Assembly (NCBI GenBank): GCA_045616125.1
Contig: JAZLGC010000002.1
Span: 1 to 56,893 of the forward strand
Reading direction: 5' to 3'
Source: Treponema_I sp045616125
GTDB lineage: Bacteria; Spirochaetota; Spirochaetia; Treponematales; Treponemataceae
Length of the DNA: 56,893 nt
In this document: positions 1 to 7,954 of the stretch, one piece after another
Layout of the letters: each line of letters starts with the position of its first letter
How positions within the stretch are numbered: position 1 is the stretch's first letter
Program-made: the position numbers and the translations under genes
The notes under the pieces: model-generated
What the model saw: the letters and a program-made list of their open reading frames with translations, nothing else
Told to the model about the DNA's origin: nothing
The model's database searches: none

Positions 1-37
1 GAGTTTTTGACAGTGGCATTGCCACTGGCGAAAACTC
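1..37. repeat. Nested hairpin downstream of the LplC-like gene
   Basis: Outer arms GAGTTTT and AAAACTC enclose inner arms CAGTGGC and GCCACTG around a 3-base loop. On the minus strand it lies just after the permease stop codon, but no T-run is visible before the window edge, so a terminator cannot be confirmed. The outer arms resemble those of the hairpin at 18704-18727 inside repeat R2, suggesting a shared dispersed hairpin module. Confidence 0.5.
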
Positions 38-64
38 GTCGTTAAGGGATGAGTCAGGGTTGGC

Positions 65-976
65 TCAACCTTTAACAGCTCCCACGATAACACCTTTTAC
101 CAGGTATTTCTGTACCCATGGGTAAATGACCAGAATAGGCAGAATTCCGATTACTGCCATGGCCATACGGATAGAGGTACCGGGCAGGTCAATTTTACCG
201 ATACCGATAAACGATGCGGTACTGCTGGATTTCAGAGCCTGAATATTGTTCATGATTTTCATAAGCAGCAGCTGGATGGTGTACAGTTTTTCGTTACTCA
301 AATAGTATAAACCGTTAATCCAGTCATTCCAGTAGCCAATGCCGGTAAAAAGTGAAATCGTTGCAACGGTCGGCACTGCCATAGGCAGCATAATCTGCCA
401 GAAAATACGGAACTCGGTGGCACCATCAATCTGAGCAGCTTCAATCAGGCTGTCAGGAATACTGTTCTGATAGAAGTTCTTTACCAGAATAACATTGAAC
501 GCCGTCATCAGGTAATTTGGAATAATCAGAGCCCACACCGTATTCTTGATATGGAAGAACCGTGTCCACATGATGTAACTGGGAACAATACCGCCGTTAA
601 ACAGCATGGTAAAAAACACGAAGAAAGCCAGAACATTTCGGTACTTGAAGCTTTTGCGTGCCATGGGATATGCCAGCATGGTAGTAAGCAGAACACTGAG
701 ACAGGTTCCCACAATCGTAACGATAAAACTCATACCGTATGCCTTACCGATAATGCTCCACTGTTTTACCATGTACCAATAGGCAGTCAGGCTCCAGGCT
801 TCCGGGAAGAAACTGTAGCCGTTACGGATCAGGGCATCTTCTGCACTGAAGGACGCAATAACGATAAGGATAAGCGGAAGAATGGTACAGACAACCAGAA
901 TAATCAGGATAATGTCTGCTGCCATATTGAATCCACGGCTTTCTGTTAAAGAACTGTTGTTATTTGCCATTTTCAT
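65..976 (-). CDS. Carbohydrate ABC transporter permease, LplC/YtcP type
   Basis: Inner-membrane permease (303 aa) of a binding-protein-dependent sugar importer; it would form the channel together with the LplB-like permease encoded just upstream. The protein has about six hydrophobic segments starting near residue 20. The EAA loop that docks on the ATPase begins at residue 179 (EAAQIDGATEFRIFWQIMLP), and the C-terminus ends in the typical KGVIVGAVKG. The gene starts 9 bases after the LplB-like stop, so the two are co-transcribed. No ATPase gene lies in the window; these systems usually share an MsmX-type ATPase encoded elsewhere. The sugar is not predictable from sequence; oligosaccharides are likely given the neighbouring hydrolases. 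Confidence 0.93.
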   Translation of the reverse strand: MKMANNNSSLTESRGFNMAADIILIILVVCTILPLILIVIASFSAEDALIRNGYSFFPEAWSLTAYWYMVKQWSIIGKAYGMSFIVTIVGTCLSVLLTTMLAYPMARKSFKYRNVLAFFVFFTMLFNGGIVPSYIMWTRFFHIKNTVWALIIPNYLMTAFNVILVKNFYQNSIPDSLIEAAQIDGATEFRIFWQIMLPMAVPTVATISLFTGIGYWNDWINGLYYLSNEKLYTIQLLLMKIMNNIQALKSSSTASFIGIGKIDLPGTSIRMAMAVIGILPILVIYPWVQKYLVKGVIVGAVKG

Positions 977-985
977 CCCCCTCTC

Positions 986-1912
986 TCAGAACAGTGCATT
1001 GTCGCTGTCTAAGCGACGTACTGACCAGTTGGCAGCCAGAACAAGAATAAAGCCCACTACAGACTGATACAGACCTGCAGCAGAAGACATACCAACGTCA
1101 TTCAGTTTCATAAGACCACGGTATACGTAGGTATCGATGGTCTGGGTAACAGGGAACAGGGCCCCGGAGTTCTGAGGAACCTGATAGAACAGACCGAAGT
1201 CTGAATAGAAAATACGTCCGACAGACATAAGAACCAGAGTGATAACCGTAGGTTTTAAAAGTGGCAGCGTAATCTGGAAGATCTGACGCATTTTTCCGGC
1301 GCCGTCTACACTGGCAGCTTCATACAGCGAGCGGTCAATGCCGGCAAGAGCAGCCATATATACGATGGACTGATAGCCCAGGTTTTTCCACATATTTACA
1401 ATGAACAGCAGAACCGGCCATGGTTTTGTGTTGGCATACCAGGTAATGGGTTCCATTCCCAGCGCAGGAAGAACCGTGTTGTTGATGAAACCGGTATCTG
1501 CATTCAAAAATGCATATACTATAAAGCCGACAACAACCCACGAAAGCAGGTTAGGAAGCAGCAGAACAGCCTGATACAGTTTTACCCGGCTTTTACGGCC
1601 AAGTTCGTTGAGCATAATGGCAACAGCAATGGCAATAATGGTACCAAGAACAATGAATGCCACGTTATACAGAATGGTATTGCGGGTCATGATCCAGGCA
1701 TCTTTAGTCTGGAACAGGAACTTAAAGTTATCAAATCCGCACCACGGACTTTTGAAAACACCTTTGGCAAAGCTGTACTTCTTGAATGCCAGGAAGATAC
1801 CGGCCATAGGGATGTAGTTATTGATGATGAAATAAATGATTCCGGGAAGTGCAATGAGCCACAGAGCCAGGTCAGAACGTCTGGTACGGGCTTTTGATGT
1901 ATTGTTTTTCAC
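986..1912 (-). CDS. Carbohydrate ABC transporter permease, LplB type
   Basis: Second channel subunit of the importer, with about six transmembrane segments and an EAA loop beginning EAASVDGAGKMRQIFQ. I prefer a GTG start at 1912, preceded by AAGGA at a normal distance (308 aa). An ATG at 1957 in the same frame has no Shine-Dalgarno, and the extra residues it would add (MLNSFQHLF...) are the translation of a dispersed repeat at 1934-1961. A repeat has therefore inserted at or just before the 5' end of the gene. It sits between the binding-protein gene and the LplC-like gene. The 180-base gap upstream is filled by repeats, which may lower expression relative to the binding protein. Confidence 0.9.
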   Translation of the reverse strand: MKNNTSKARTRRSDLALWLIALPGIIYFIINNYIPMAGIFLAFKKYSFAKGVFKSPWCGFDNFKFLFQTKDAWIMTRNTILYNVAFIVLGTIIAIAVAIMLNELGRKSRVKLYQAVLLLPNLLSWVVVGFIVYAFLNADTGFINNTVLPALGMEPITWYANTKPWPVLLFIVNMWKNLGYQSIVYMAALAGIDRSLYEAASVDGAGKMRQIFQITLPLLKPTVITLVLMSVGRIFYSDFGLFYQVPQNSGALFPVTQTIDTYVYRGLMKLNDVGMSSAAGLYQSVVGFILVLAANWSVRRLDSDNALF

Positions 1913-1933
1913 AGAATGGTCCTTGCTTTGAAA

Positions 1934-1961
1934 GAGATGCTGAAACGAGTTCAGCATGACA
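1934..1961. repeat. Dispersed palindromic repeat (R3 family), copy 1
   Basis: Arms ATGCTGAA and TTCAGCAT flank a 5-base loop. The same plan, a self-complementary arm pair around CTTGA or CGAGT followed by TCTC, occurs at 2084-2112 and 13667-13693. Repeats of this type are known from many bacterial genomes and are often mistranslated as MLNSFQHLF. This copy overlaps the apparent start of the LplB-like gene. Confidence 0.75.
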
Positions 1962-2045
1962 GTTATTCTGTCAGCATGACAGTTATTCTATCAGCATGAC
2001 AGTTACTCTGCCAGCATGACAGTTATTTTGTCAGCATGACAGGTT
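1951..2045. repeat. Tandem 20-bp repeat, four full units plus a partial
   Basis: The unit TCAGCATGACAGTTATTCTG begins at 1951, 1971, 1991, 2011 and 2031 (last one partial), with one to three differences between units. It has grown out of the edge of the R3 palindrome at 1934-1961. It occupies the leader between the binding-protein gene and the LplB-like gene, so copy number could alter spacing or stability of the operon mRNA. Confidence 0.9.
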
Positions 2046-2083
2046 ATTTCCGGCAGTAAGGAGAGCCCCAGCCAAAGGGCCAC

Positions 2084-2112
2084 GGTCATCCCGAACTTGA
2101 TTCGGGATCTCC
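2084..2112. repeat. Dispersed palindromic repeat (R3 family), copy 2
   Basis: Arms CCCGAA and TTCGGG around loop CTTGA, flanked by GGTCAT and ATCTCC. It lies 28 bases past the stop codon of the binding-protein gene. The arms differ from copies 1 and 3 but remain complementary within the copy. Confidence 0.75.
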
Positions 2113-2140
2113 ATAAGGCCCCCTTCTGCCAGAAAAGCGG

Positions 2141-3643
2141 TTATTTACTTGCTTTTACCCAGGCATCAAGCTGAGCCTGTTTTTCTTTCAGAATATCCTG
2201 ATATCCTGCATCGTTCAGAGCTTTGATGAACTTAGGCAGTTCAGTATCAGGATCCAGAGAACCGGTAACCAGACCTGGCAGATACTGGGTCAGTACGTTC
2301 TGAACAGCGGTGTACTGGGTTTTCAGGCTGCTTGAGTCAAAAGTGAAGCCCATGGCAGGAGAAGTTTTTGCAGTTCTGTTCTGTTCCAGCTCCCAAGCCA
2401 GAGAATCTTTACTGGTACCAGCACCCGGGTACATGATGAAGAAGTTACCCAGAGTACCTACAGAAAGCTGTGCGGTATACGGAACGGTGGTAGCATCCAG
2501 ACCGTCAGGGTAAGAAATATAGCCTTCTGAATCCATTACGTAGTCACGGTCTTTAATACCGTTGATAATCAGGTTAACTACGTCTGGGTCAGTGTAGGTC
2601 AGGTTCAGGAATTTCAGGGCAGCTTCCGGTACATCGGTCATTGAAGAAACCATCCAGCTTACAGCGTTCAGGTCTGCAGTGCTCAGATAAGCATCTCCCA
2701 GCATTTTACAACCCATTGGCAGGTTACCGGCCTGTGCACTCATCATTACGGCAGTATCAGCTTCAGGATAGCTGTAGGCTGCAATGTAGGCAAAGTAGTT
2801 ACCGCTTGCCATCAGTTCTGCGGCTGCAGAGGTGGTGGTTGCAGCATCTTTCATAACCAGACCTTCGTTGTACCAGCTGCGGGTCATTTTGGTCAGGGTT
2901 TTGAAGGTATCAGTAGAATACAGGTCTTCTACTTTCAGGCTGTTACCCATAAGTACACCGATTGGGGTATAGCGGTCATCAGTCAGGAAGTCTACTTCAC
3001 CGTAGTTTACGGCAAGACCGATTTCACCAGTCTGAACAGGAGCCAGAGGAGTCATGTTAGGTTTTGCTTTTTTAACGGCGCGGAGAACTGCAGTTACATC
3101 CTGAATGTTGTTTACTTTAGACATATCAATGCCCAGTTCTTTTGCAACATCTTCACGGTAGATGAGCATTGGAGTAAGGGCAACCGGTTTGTAGGTTGGA
3201 ACACCGTAGATACGGCCATCACGGCTGGTAGCGTTCAGCCAGTCGTCGCCTACCAGTGCTTTCATTTCCGGAGCACAGGTATCAAAAATATCAGTCAGGT
3301 CATAGGTCATGTCAGTAGATACACACTGGTTGAAATCACCCAGAGACTGGAACAGGTCGATTTTTTCACCACCCTGCAGTGCAAGGCGAACTTTGTTTGA
3401 ATATTCAAAGATGAAAATTGGCTGCAGGGTTACTTCTACACCGATTTTTTCACGGGTAATTACGTTAATGGCTTCTTCTACAGCATCCAGAGCTTCTTCA
3501 GTAGGAATGTTGTTAAAGGTTGCATAGGTAAAGGTTACCTGATCATATCCACCTTTTTTGGCAGATTCTTTCTTACCGCCGGCAAATGCAGCAGAAGCCA
3601 GCAGAGCGCTCAGCAGAACCAGAGCGACAATCTTGTTTTTCAT
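2141..3643 (-). CDS. Extracellular solute-binding protein of the Lpl-type sugar importer
   Basis: A 500-aa periplasmic binding protein that would capture the sugar and deliver it to the two permeases downstream. It begins with a positively charged, hydrophobic signal peptide ending ASAAFA before GGKKES, a junction typical of Treponema. There is no lipobox cysteine, so it is predicted to be periplasmic rather than a lipoprotein. Length and the aromatic/acid-rich C-terminal lobe fit the LplA/YtcQ group. A strong Shine-Dalgarno AAAGGAG precedes the ATG. It is first in the operon (binding protein, LplB, LplC), as expected for the component needed in excess. The ligand cannot be named from sequence alone. 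Confidence 0.92.
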   Translation of the reverse strand: MKNKIVALVLLSALLASAAFAGGKKESAKKGGYDQVTFTYATFNNIPTEEALDAVEEAINVITREKIGVEVTLQPIFIFEYSNKVRLALQGGEKIDLFQSLGDFNQCVSTDMTYDLTDIFDTCAPEMKALVGDDWLNATSRDGRIYGVPTYKPVALTPMLIYREDVAKELGIDMSKVNNIQDVTAVLRAVKKAKPNMTPLAPVQTGEIGLAVNYGEVDFLTDDRYTPIGVLMGNSLKVEDLYSTDTFKTLTKMTRSWYNEGLVMKDAATTTSAAAELMASGNYFAYIAAYSYPEADTAVMMSAQAGNLPMGCKMLGDAYLSTADLNAVSWMVSSMTDVPEAALKFLNLTYTDPDVVNLIINGIKDRDYVMDSEGYISYPDGLDATTVPYTAQLSVGTLGNFFIMYPGAGTSKDSLAWELEQNRTAKTSPAMGFTFDSSSLKTQYTAVQNVLTQYLPGLVTGSLDPDTELPKFIKALNDAGYQDILKEKQAQLDAWVKASK

Positions 3644-3763
3644 GGAATTTCTCCTTTATGTTGTTGTAAATACTATGCTAAAGGCAGAATTCCATGAAAT
3701 CTTTAAGAAATACGACAAATATTTTTGATTTTAAGCCAAATTTCTGCAAAAATTGTGAAAACA

Positions 3764-3792
3764 TTGCAGTAACGGCCTATAGGCTGTACACT
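3764..3792 (+). promoter_or_regulatory. Sigma-70 promoter, candidate leaderless
   Basis: TTGCAG at 3764-3769, a spacer of exactly 17 bases, then TACACT at 3787-3792. The ATG at 3801 is only 8 bases past the -10 and has no Shine-Dalgarno, so transcription should begin almost on the start codon. Confidence 0.6.
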
Positions 3793-3800
3793 TATTCTGT

Positions 3801-4745
3801 ATGAATCAACATGAAGCCCCCATATTCGGCCGCAAAGTATTCTTCATAGAACCTCAGCAGAACATTGCACAGTTCGTTATTCCCAAACTGATTGAGCGGG
3901 AATACGAAGTGTATATTATTGATTCATACCAGAAAGCCAAAAACTATCTGCGGGGCAACGCCGATGCCATAGTGTTCTGCTGCGTTAATCCCTCCATGTC
4001 CGTTACCGGCTGGTTCAATTTCATCAAGTCATTTGAAGAAGATGAAATACTTTCTACCATGATTATGGGCATCATTGCCTACCGTATGCAGAAAAGCGAA
4101 CGGGAAATGCTCATGCTGAACTGCGAACTGCCTGCCGGATATCTTGATATTCTGCCGACACCTGATGCCATGACGGAAATGATTGTCAATGTTCTTGATC
4201 TGAACGGAGCCATGGGCCGCCGAAAGTATATCCGTGCTGATTCAGGAACTGATAAAGCAACGTTCATTTCCCTTAAGGTTGATGATAAATTATACAAATT
4301 TTCTGTGGACAATATCAGTTCCGTAGGCCTTGCATTCCGCTGTTCAGAAGAAATCGCAGCAAAATTCCCCGAAAACACAGTAATCCGAGACGGCTTACTT
4401 TCTCTTTCCGGTTCATGCATTCAGTGCGACAGCGCAGTCATCATGCAGAAAAACGATGGCAAAAGCCCGCTTGTCGTTATTCTGTTTATGAAAGGAACTT
4501 CCGTTCAGGCAAAAACTGCTCTGCACAATTATGTTTTCAAGCGTATTCAGTATGTCATGGACTTAAAGTACGAATACATGGCACTTGATGATACCGATTA
4601 TGAGTTGCTTGCTCATGAGGCAACTGAAATTCAAAGCAATACCGGTAATAATGGTTCATTGGAAACTGTTGTTTATGCCGATGATCTGGATGCCGAAACG
4701 CTTGAAGAATTGAAATCCCTTGGCGACGATACTGTGAATAATTAA
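3801..4745 (+). CDS. PilZ-domain protein with N-terminal receiver-like domain
   Basis: A 314-aa cytoplasmic protein. Residues about 10-130 look like a receiver fold (VFFIEPQQN..., then AIVFCC), but the usual phospho-acceptor pattern is not evident, so it is probably a pseudo-receiver. Residues about 138-250 form a PilZ domain: RRKYIRA supplies the RxxxR cyclic-di-GMP motif and DNISSVGLAF the DxSxxG motif. PilZ proteins bind cyclic-di-GMP and in spirochaetes affect motility or surface behaviour. The acidic tail has no clear domain. It is a single gene with its own promoter, followed 15 bases later by a small lipoprotein gene. The partner is unknown. Confidence 0.8.
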   Translation: MNQHEAPIFGRKVFFIEPQQNIAQFVIPKLIEREYEVYIIDSYQKAKNYLRGNADAIVFCCVNPSMSVTGWFNFIKSFEEDEILSTMIMGIIAYRMQKSEREMLMLNCELPAGYLDILPTPDAMTEMIVNVLDLNGAMGRRKYIRADSGTDKATFISLKVDDKLYKFSVDNISSVGLAFRCSEEIAAKFPENTVIRDGLLSLSGSCIQCDSAVIMQKNDGKSPLVVILFMKGTSVQAKTALHNYVFKRIQYVMDLKYEYMALDDTDYELLAHEATEIQSNTGNNGSLETVVYADDLDAETLEELKSLGDDTVNN

Positions 4746-4760
4746 GATAGTGAAACAACC

Positions 4761-5273
4761 ATGAAAACTACATCCCATTTCTTTGGCATTACCATTCTTT
4801 TTATTATGATTCTGTCTGTTGTGGCTTGCGAACCGGCGAAAAACACCCCCAACACAGCAGCATATACTTCGTTCACTGCCAGTTCTACTGAATGTACTCA
4901 TCCACTTGAGCCATACTGGCAGTGGGACAAAGATGACCACTGGCACCGGGTAACCTGTGAGCACAAGGAATTTCACAGTCCGTATACCCCACATACCATG
5001 TCAGAATGGTCGGTAACAAAAGAACCTACTGTTGATGAAGAAGGTCAGGAAACCCGGAAATGTACCGTCTGTACCTATCCGGAATATCGGTCAATTCCCA
5101 AACTGGAACAGAAACCAGTAGTACCGCAAACACAGCCGGAACCTGCAGCAGTATCAGAGCACACCCCGTCTCCTGATGCAGCAGCATCTCATTCACCTGC
5201 TGCCCAACAACGCCCTGTAGAAAGTCTTCTGAAATTACAGAGCCAGAAGCGCACTTTCGGCACTACCAGATAA
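4761..5273 (+). CDS. Small predicted lipoprotein with His/Cys-rich domain
   Basis: A 170-aa protein. The N-terminal hydrophobic stretch ends in LSVVAC, a lipobox with the modified cysteine at residue 23. Residues about 46-115 contain a repeat-like pattern HWHRVTCEHK, then PTVDEEGQETRKCTVC and YRSIP, similar to short Cys/His repeats seen in surface proteins of gut bacteria. The C-terminal third is a proline/alanine-rich tail. It starts 15 bases after the PilZ gene without a recognisable Shine-Dalgarno, so it probably depends on translation of that gene. Function unknown; an envelope location is the only firm inference. Confidence 0.7.
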   Translation: MKTTSHFFGITILFIMILSVVACEPAKNTPNTAAYTSFTASSTECTHPLEPYWQWDKDDHWHRVTCEHKEFHSPYTPHTMSEWSVTKEPTVDEEGQETRKCTVCTYPEYRSIPKLEQKPVVPQTQPEPAAVSEHTPSPDAAASHSPAAQQRPVESLLKLQSQKRTFGTTR

Positions 5274-5392
5274 TATCGTTAATCAGTCAGAAGTCTGATC
5301 TGCATCAAGGGAGAACTGTACCGGCTGCCGGCAAAACCGTTACACTATCCAGAAAATCGTCAGGTCTGCTGAACTTTTCAACTGATTTCTGA

Positions 5393-5398
5393 TACACT
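5393..5398 (+). promoter_or_regulatory. -10 element, candidate leaderless promoter
   Basis: TACACT is followed by 7 bases and then the ATG at 5406. The -35 region is weak (CTGAAC/TGAACT near 5369-5375). No properly spaced Shine-Dalgarno is present; GCAGGT is too close to the ATG. Confidence 0.5.
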
Positions 5399-5405
5399 TG
5401 CAGGT

Positions 5406-6062
5406 ATGTCCGTATCAAAAGAAATGACCATTACCTGCCCTACTTGCGGCAAAAAGACCAAAACACTGGTCCACAATGCTGTTGATGCAACCCAGAACCC
5501 GGAATTAAAAGCCAGTGTTCTGGATGGCACCATTTTTATGTTTCAATGTCCTGGTTGCGGTGAAGTTGCCCGCATGAACCAGGATTTTGTTTACAGCGAC
5601 CCTAACCGCAAACTGATGATAGCCTACGCCTGTACCGAAAAAAGCGTTTCCGATATGGAATCAGGCATTACCGCAACAAAAGAACAGTACAGCGCCATGG
5701 GTATTGCAGTAAGTTACCGTATTACCCGGGATGTTCAAAGTCTTTCAGAAAAAGTATTGATTGCAGAAGACGGTTTTGATGACCGTGTTGTAGAAGTAAT
5801 CAAGGCAGCCTACGCCAACGAGGCCCACGAACAGAATCCCGACACTCCCTTTACCCGAATTCAGTACATCAGTCAGGCATCAAAAACAGCCGGTTATGAT
5901 CTGGTATTCACCAATGGCGATGAAGTTGTATTCTCTGCCCAGTTCAGCCGCGAAGACTATGATCGTTTTGCAGCCTTTGGAAAAGAACAGTTTCCTAAAA
6001 CAAAACATGCCCATCCTTACATCGTAGATGAAGCATGGGCACTTGAATGTTTCAACGAATAA
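5406..6062 (+). CDS. CpXC-domain protein
   Basis: A 218-aa protein with two zinc-finger-like pairs near the N-terminus, CPTCG (residues 10-14) and CPGCG (about residues 48-52), matching the CpXC domain family. These proteins probably bind zinc; no enzymatic function is established. The remaining two thirds shows no motif I can name. It is a single gene with a leaderless-type promoter, convergent with the CmpB-type gene, whose stop codon lies 22 bases away. Confidence 0.78.
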   Translation: MSVSKEMTITCPTCGKKTKTLVHNAVDATQNPELKASVLDGTIFMFQCPGCGEVARMNQDFVYSDPNRKLMIAYACTEKSVSDMESGITATKEQYSAMGIAVSYRITRDVQSLSEKVLIAEDGFDDRVVEVIKAAYANEAHEQNPDTPFTRIQYISQASKTAGYDLVFTNGDEVVFSAQFSREDYDRFAAFGKEQFPKTKHAHPYIVDEAWALECFNE

Positions 6063-6084
6063 CCACTAATCTGATTGCCTCTGG

Positions 6085-6807
6085 TTATCTGCCGGGGGCA
6101 CGATGAACAAACTGTTCGAACTTATCGATTTTTGTAGAAAAGAAGCTGGTATTGTGAATTGAAATATGTTCCAGACGCAGTTTCTGCTGCAGCCTGCCAA
6201 AATCAACAACGGTTTTGGCATCAATTTCTGCAGCGCGTTTCTTGATTAATGTTCCCAGATGAATTGAAACGCACTGATCAACCATGTACAGGCCAAAAAG
6301 GGTACCGACAACAAAACTGAACCAGGGATGAGCACCAAACCAGGCAACCAGTTTCTGCAGTTGTGGAAACAGGAAAAAGTAATAGAGCGCAGAAAGAACA
6401 CCCCAGATAACGGTAAATTTTGGGCAGATTACACCCTGAATATTACCCCACTCATTTGAATAATCCCACAGTTTAATATGCATGCCGTTAATAAAGATTA
6501 CGCCGGCTATATATTCGATAAATGTCATGAGCAGCGCCATGATGACAAACAGCAGTCCATAGTGCAGCACAGGAATTTCAGAAAAGAATCCGATCTGCGA
6601 TTCAAGCAGACTTAACAGGTACAGGAATACAACACCGGTACCATACAACGGGAGCCATGGGCCGGTAAGAAACCCAGGGTTCAGCCACTGACGTTCCGGA
6701 TTTGCTTTTGAAATAAAGCGTCTGTAAAAGAATTCCAGAATCCAGCCCATCATGCTGCCGGTAAAAAAGAGAAAAGCTAGAAGAATAAAGATGATGTATG
6801 CATTCAT
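6085..6807 (-). CDS. CmpB-type (PF06541) putative ABC transporter membrane protein
   Basis: A 240-aa polytopic membrane protein with about five hydrophobic segments. It has the family signature of an N-terminal segment followed by GWILEFFYRRF and WLNPGFLTGPWLPLYG. The family is named for a putative ABC-transporter type IV, but its substrate and role are unproven. The gene stands alone; no ATPase is adjacent. It appears to be expressed from a leaderless promoter (6814-6842). The soluble tail after residue 180 is charged and likely cytoplasmic. Confidence 0.8.
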   Translation of the reverse strand: MNAYIIFILLAFLFFTGSMMGWILEFFYRRFISKANPERQWLNPGFLTGPWLPLYGTGVVFLYLLSLLESQIGFFSEIPVLHYGLLFVIMALLMTFIEYIAGVIFINGMHIKLWDYSNEWGNIQGVICPKFTVIWGVLSALYYFFLFPQLQKLVAWFGAHPWFSFVVGTLFGLYMVDQCVSIHLGTLIKKRAAEIDAKTVVDFGRLQQKLRLEHISIHNTSFFSTKIDKFEQFVHRAPGR

Positions 6808-6813
6808 ACCTAC

Positions 6814-6842
6814 AAGATAGTAAACAGCACCGGTTACGGCAA
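6814..6842 (-). promoter_or_regulatory. Sigma-70 promoter, candidate leaderless
   Basis: On the minus strand: TTGCCG, exactly 17 bases, TATCTT, then 6 bases to the ATG at 6807. No Shine-Dalgarno. Confidence 0.5.
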
Positions 6843-6870
6843 CGAAATTGTTACACAGTTCAGTATGCTT

Positions 6871-7944
6871 TTACTTTTTGCGGTACTGGGCAGGAGAAAT
6901 ACCGGCGTACTTCTTGAAGGTAGTACTGAAATACGCAAAGTTTTCAAAACCCACTTTTTCTGCCACATCACTTACCCGGTCCCCCCGGTCAAGAAGCAGT
7001 TTTGCAGCAGCAACCCGCTGTTCAGCAATGGCATCATTGATGGTCTGCCCCGTTTCTTTCTTGAATTTTTTTGCAAGATACTCTGGTGCCAGACAGAACT
7101 GATCAGCCAGTACATTCCGATCCAACGGTTCTGCATAGTGTTCCTTGATATACTGAATAATCTGGTCTCCCAATGAAAAGCTCCGGTTGAAGTTTTCCTC
7201 AAACGCAAAGGTCTGCTCTACCAGATAGGTTATCCATCGCATCATATCAATTACGGAATTACTGGCTGTTTCAGAAAGACGACTGATGTTGGAATCAGAA
7301 AAAAGCGTTGCACCACTGATACCTTTATTACCAAGATACGTGTACACCGTCTGGATAACCACCATCTGCATCTGTTCCAGAAGCGGTTCCGTCAGCTGTC
7401 TGTTCCGCTGCAACTCCACCAGACGACTCTTTATGTACCCAAGGAACTCAATCTTCTGCTTTCCCTGCAGATAACCGTTAAGTGCTGAAACATCAATATC
7501 AAACACCGTAAGGCTTTTTGCATCAGTTTCACCTTCTGTATCAATCGTTCCAAAGGAAAAATCATCGTGCTGCATTTTGATGCGGGCCGTAATTTTCACA
7601 AGAGACTGTTCCATTTCCGCTGTATCAAAGGGCTTTAAAAGATAATCAGATGCCTGATATTTCACGGCAATCTGGGCAAAATCAAACCGTTCATGACAGG
7701 TCAGCAGCAGAAACTGACCGCTGTACCCCTGCTCCCGGTACCAGGCCAAAAGTTCCAGCCCTGTTTCCCGCGGCATTTCAATATCACTTATGACAATGGC
7801 AATGTCGTTTTCTGCAATAATCCGTTTGGCAGCCGGAACATTAAACGCCGTAAACACCCGGGTAATGCCCAATTTTTCCCAGTTCATGGTACCAGCAATA
7901 ACTTCCACGGTTGGGCGGTCATCATCTACTATCAGAATATTCAT
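6871..7944 (-). CDS. YesN-type response regulator with AraC DNA-binding domain
   Basis: A 357-aa transcription regulator. Residues 1-120 form a receiver domain (MNILIVDDDRP; phospho-acceptor Asp in VISDIEMP; the conserved Lys in LLKPFD). A less conserved middle region follows. The last 100 residues are an AraC helix-turn-helix pair ending in VGFENFAYFSTTFKKYAGISPAQYRK. I chose the ATG at 7944, preceded by AAGGTGG, over an upstream in-frame GTG at 7962 that overlaps the kinase stop codon. It is the last gene of a three-gene signalling operon, 10 bases after the YesM-type kinase. Such pairs usually control nearby or distant Lpl-type sugar transport operons; the one at 65-3643 is a candidate target. 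Confidence 0.92.
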   Translation of the reverse strand: MNILIVDDDRPTVEVIAGTMNWEKLGITRVFTAFNVPAAKRIIAENDIAIVISDIEMPRETGLELLAWYREQGYSGQFLLLTCHERFDFAQIAVKYQASDYLLKPFDTAEMEQSLVKITARIKMQHDDFSFGTIDTEGETDAKSLTVFDIDVSALNGYLQGKQKIEFLGYIKSRLVELQRNRQLTEPLLEQMQMVVIQTVYTYLGNKGISGATLFSDSNISRLSETASNSVIDMMRWITYLVEQTFAFEENFNRSFSLGDQIIQYIKEHYAEPLDRNVLADQFCLAPEYLAKKFKKETGQTINDAIAEQRVAAAKLLLDRGDRVSDVAEKVGFENFAYFSTTFKKYAGISPAQYRKK

Positions 7945-7954
7945 CACTGCCACC

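Noticed and set aside
1951..2045. CRISPR-like array
   Set aside because: The units are directly adjacent 20-bp tandem repeats without unique spacers, and no cas genes are present.
1958..2140. An additional small gene between LplB and the binding protein
   Set aside because: The gap is wholly made of tandem and palindromic repeats.
4656..4994. 112-codon minus-strand frame opposite the PilZ and lipoprotein genes
   Set aside because: Shadow of two well-supported plus-strand genes, with low-quality composition.
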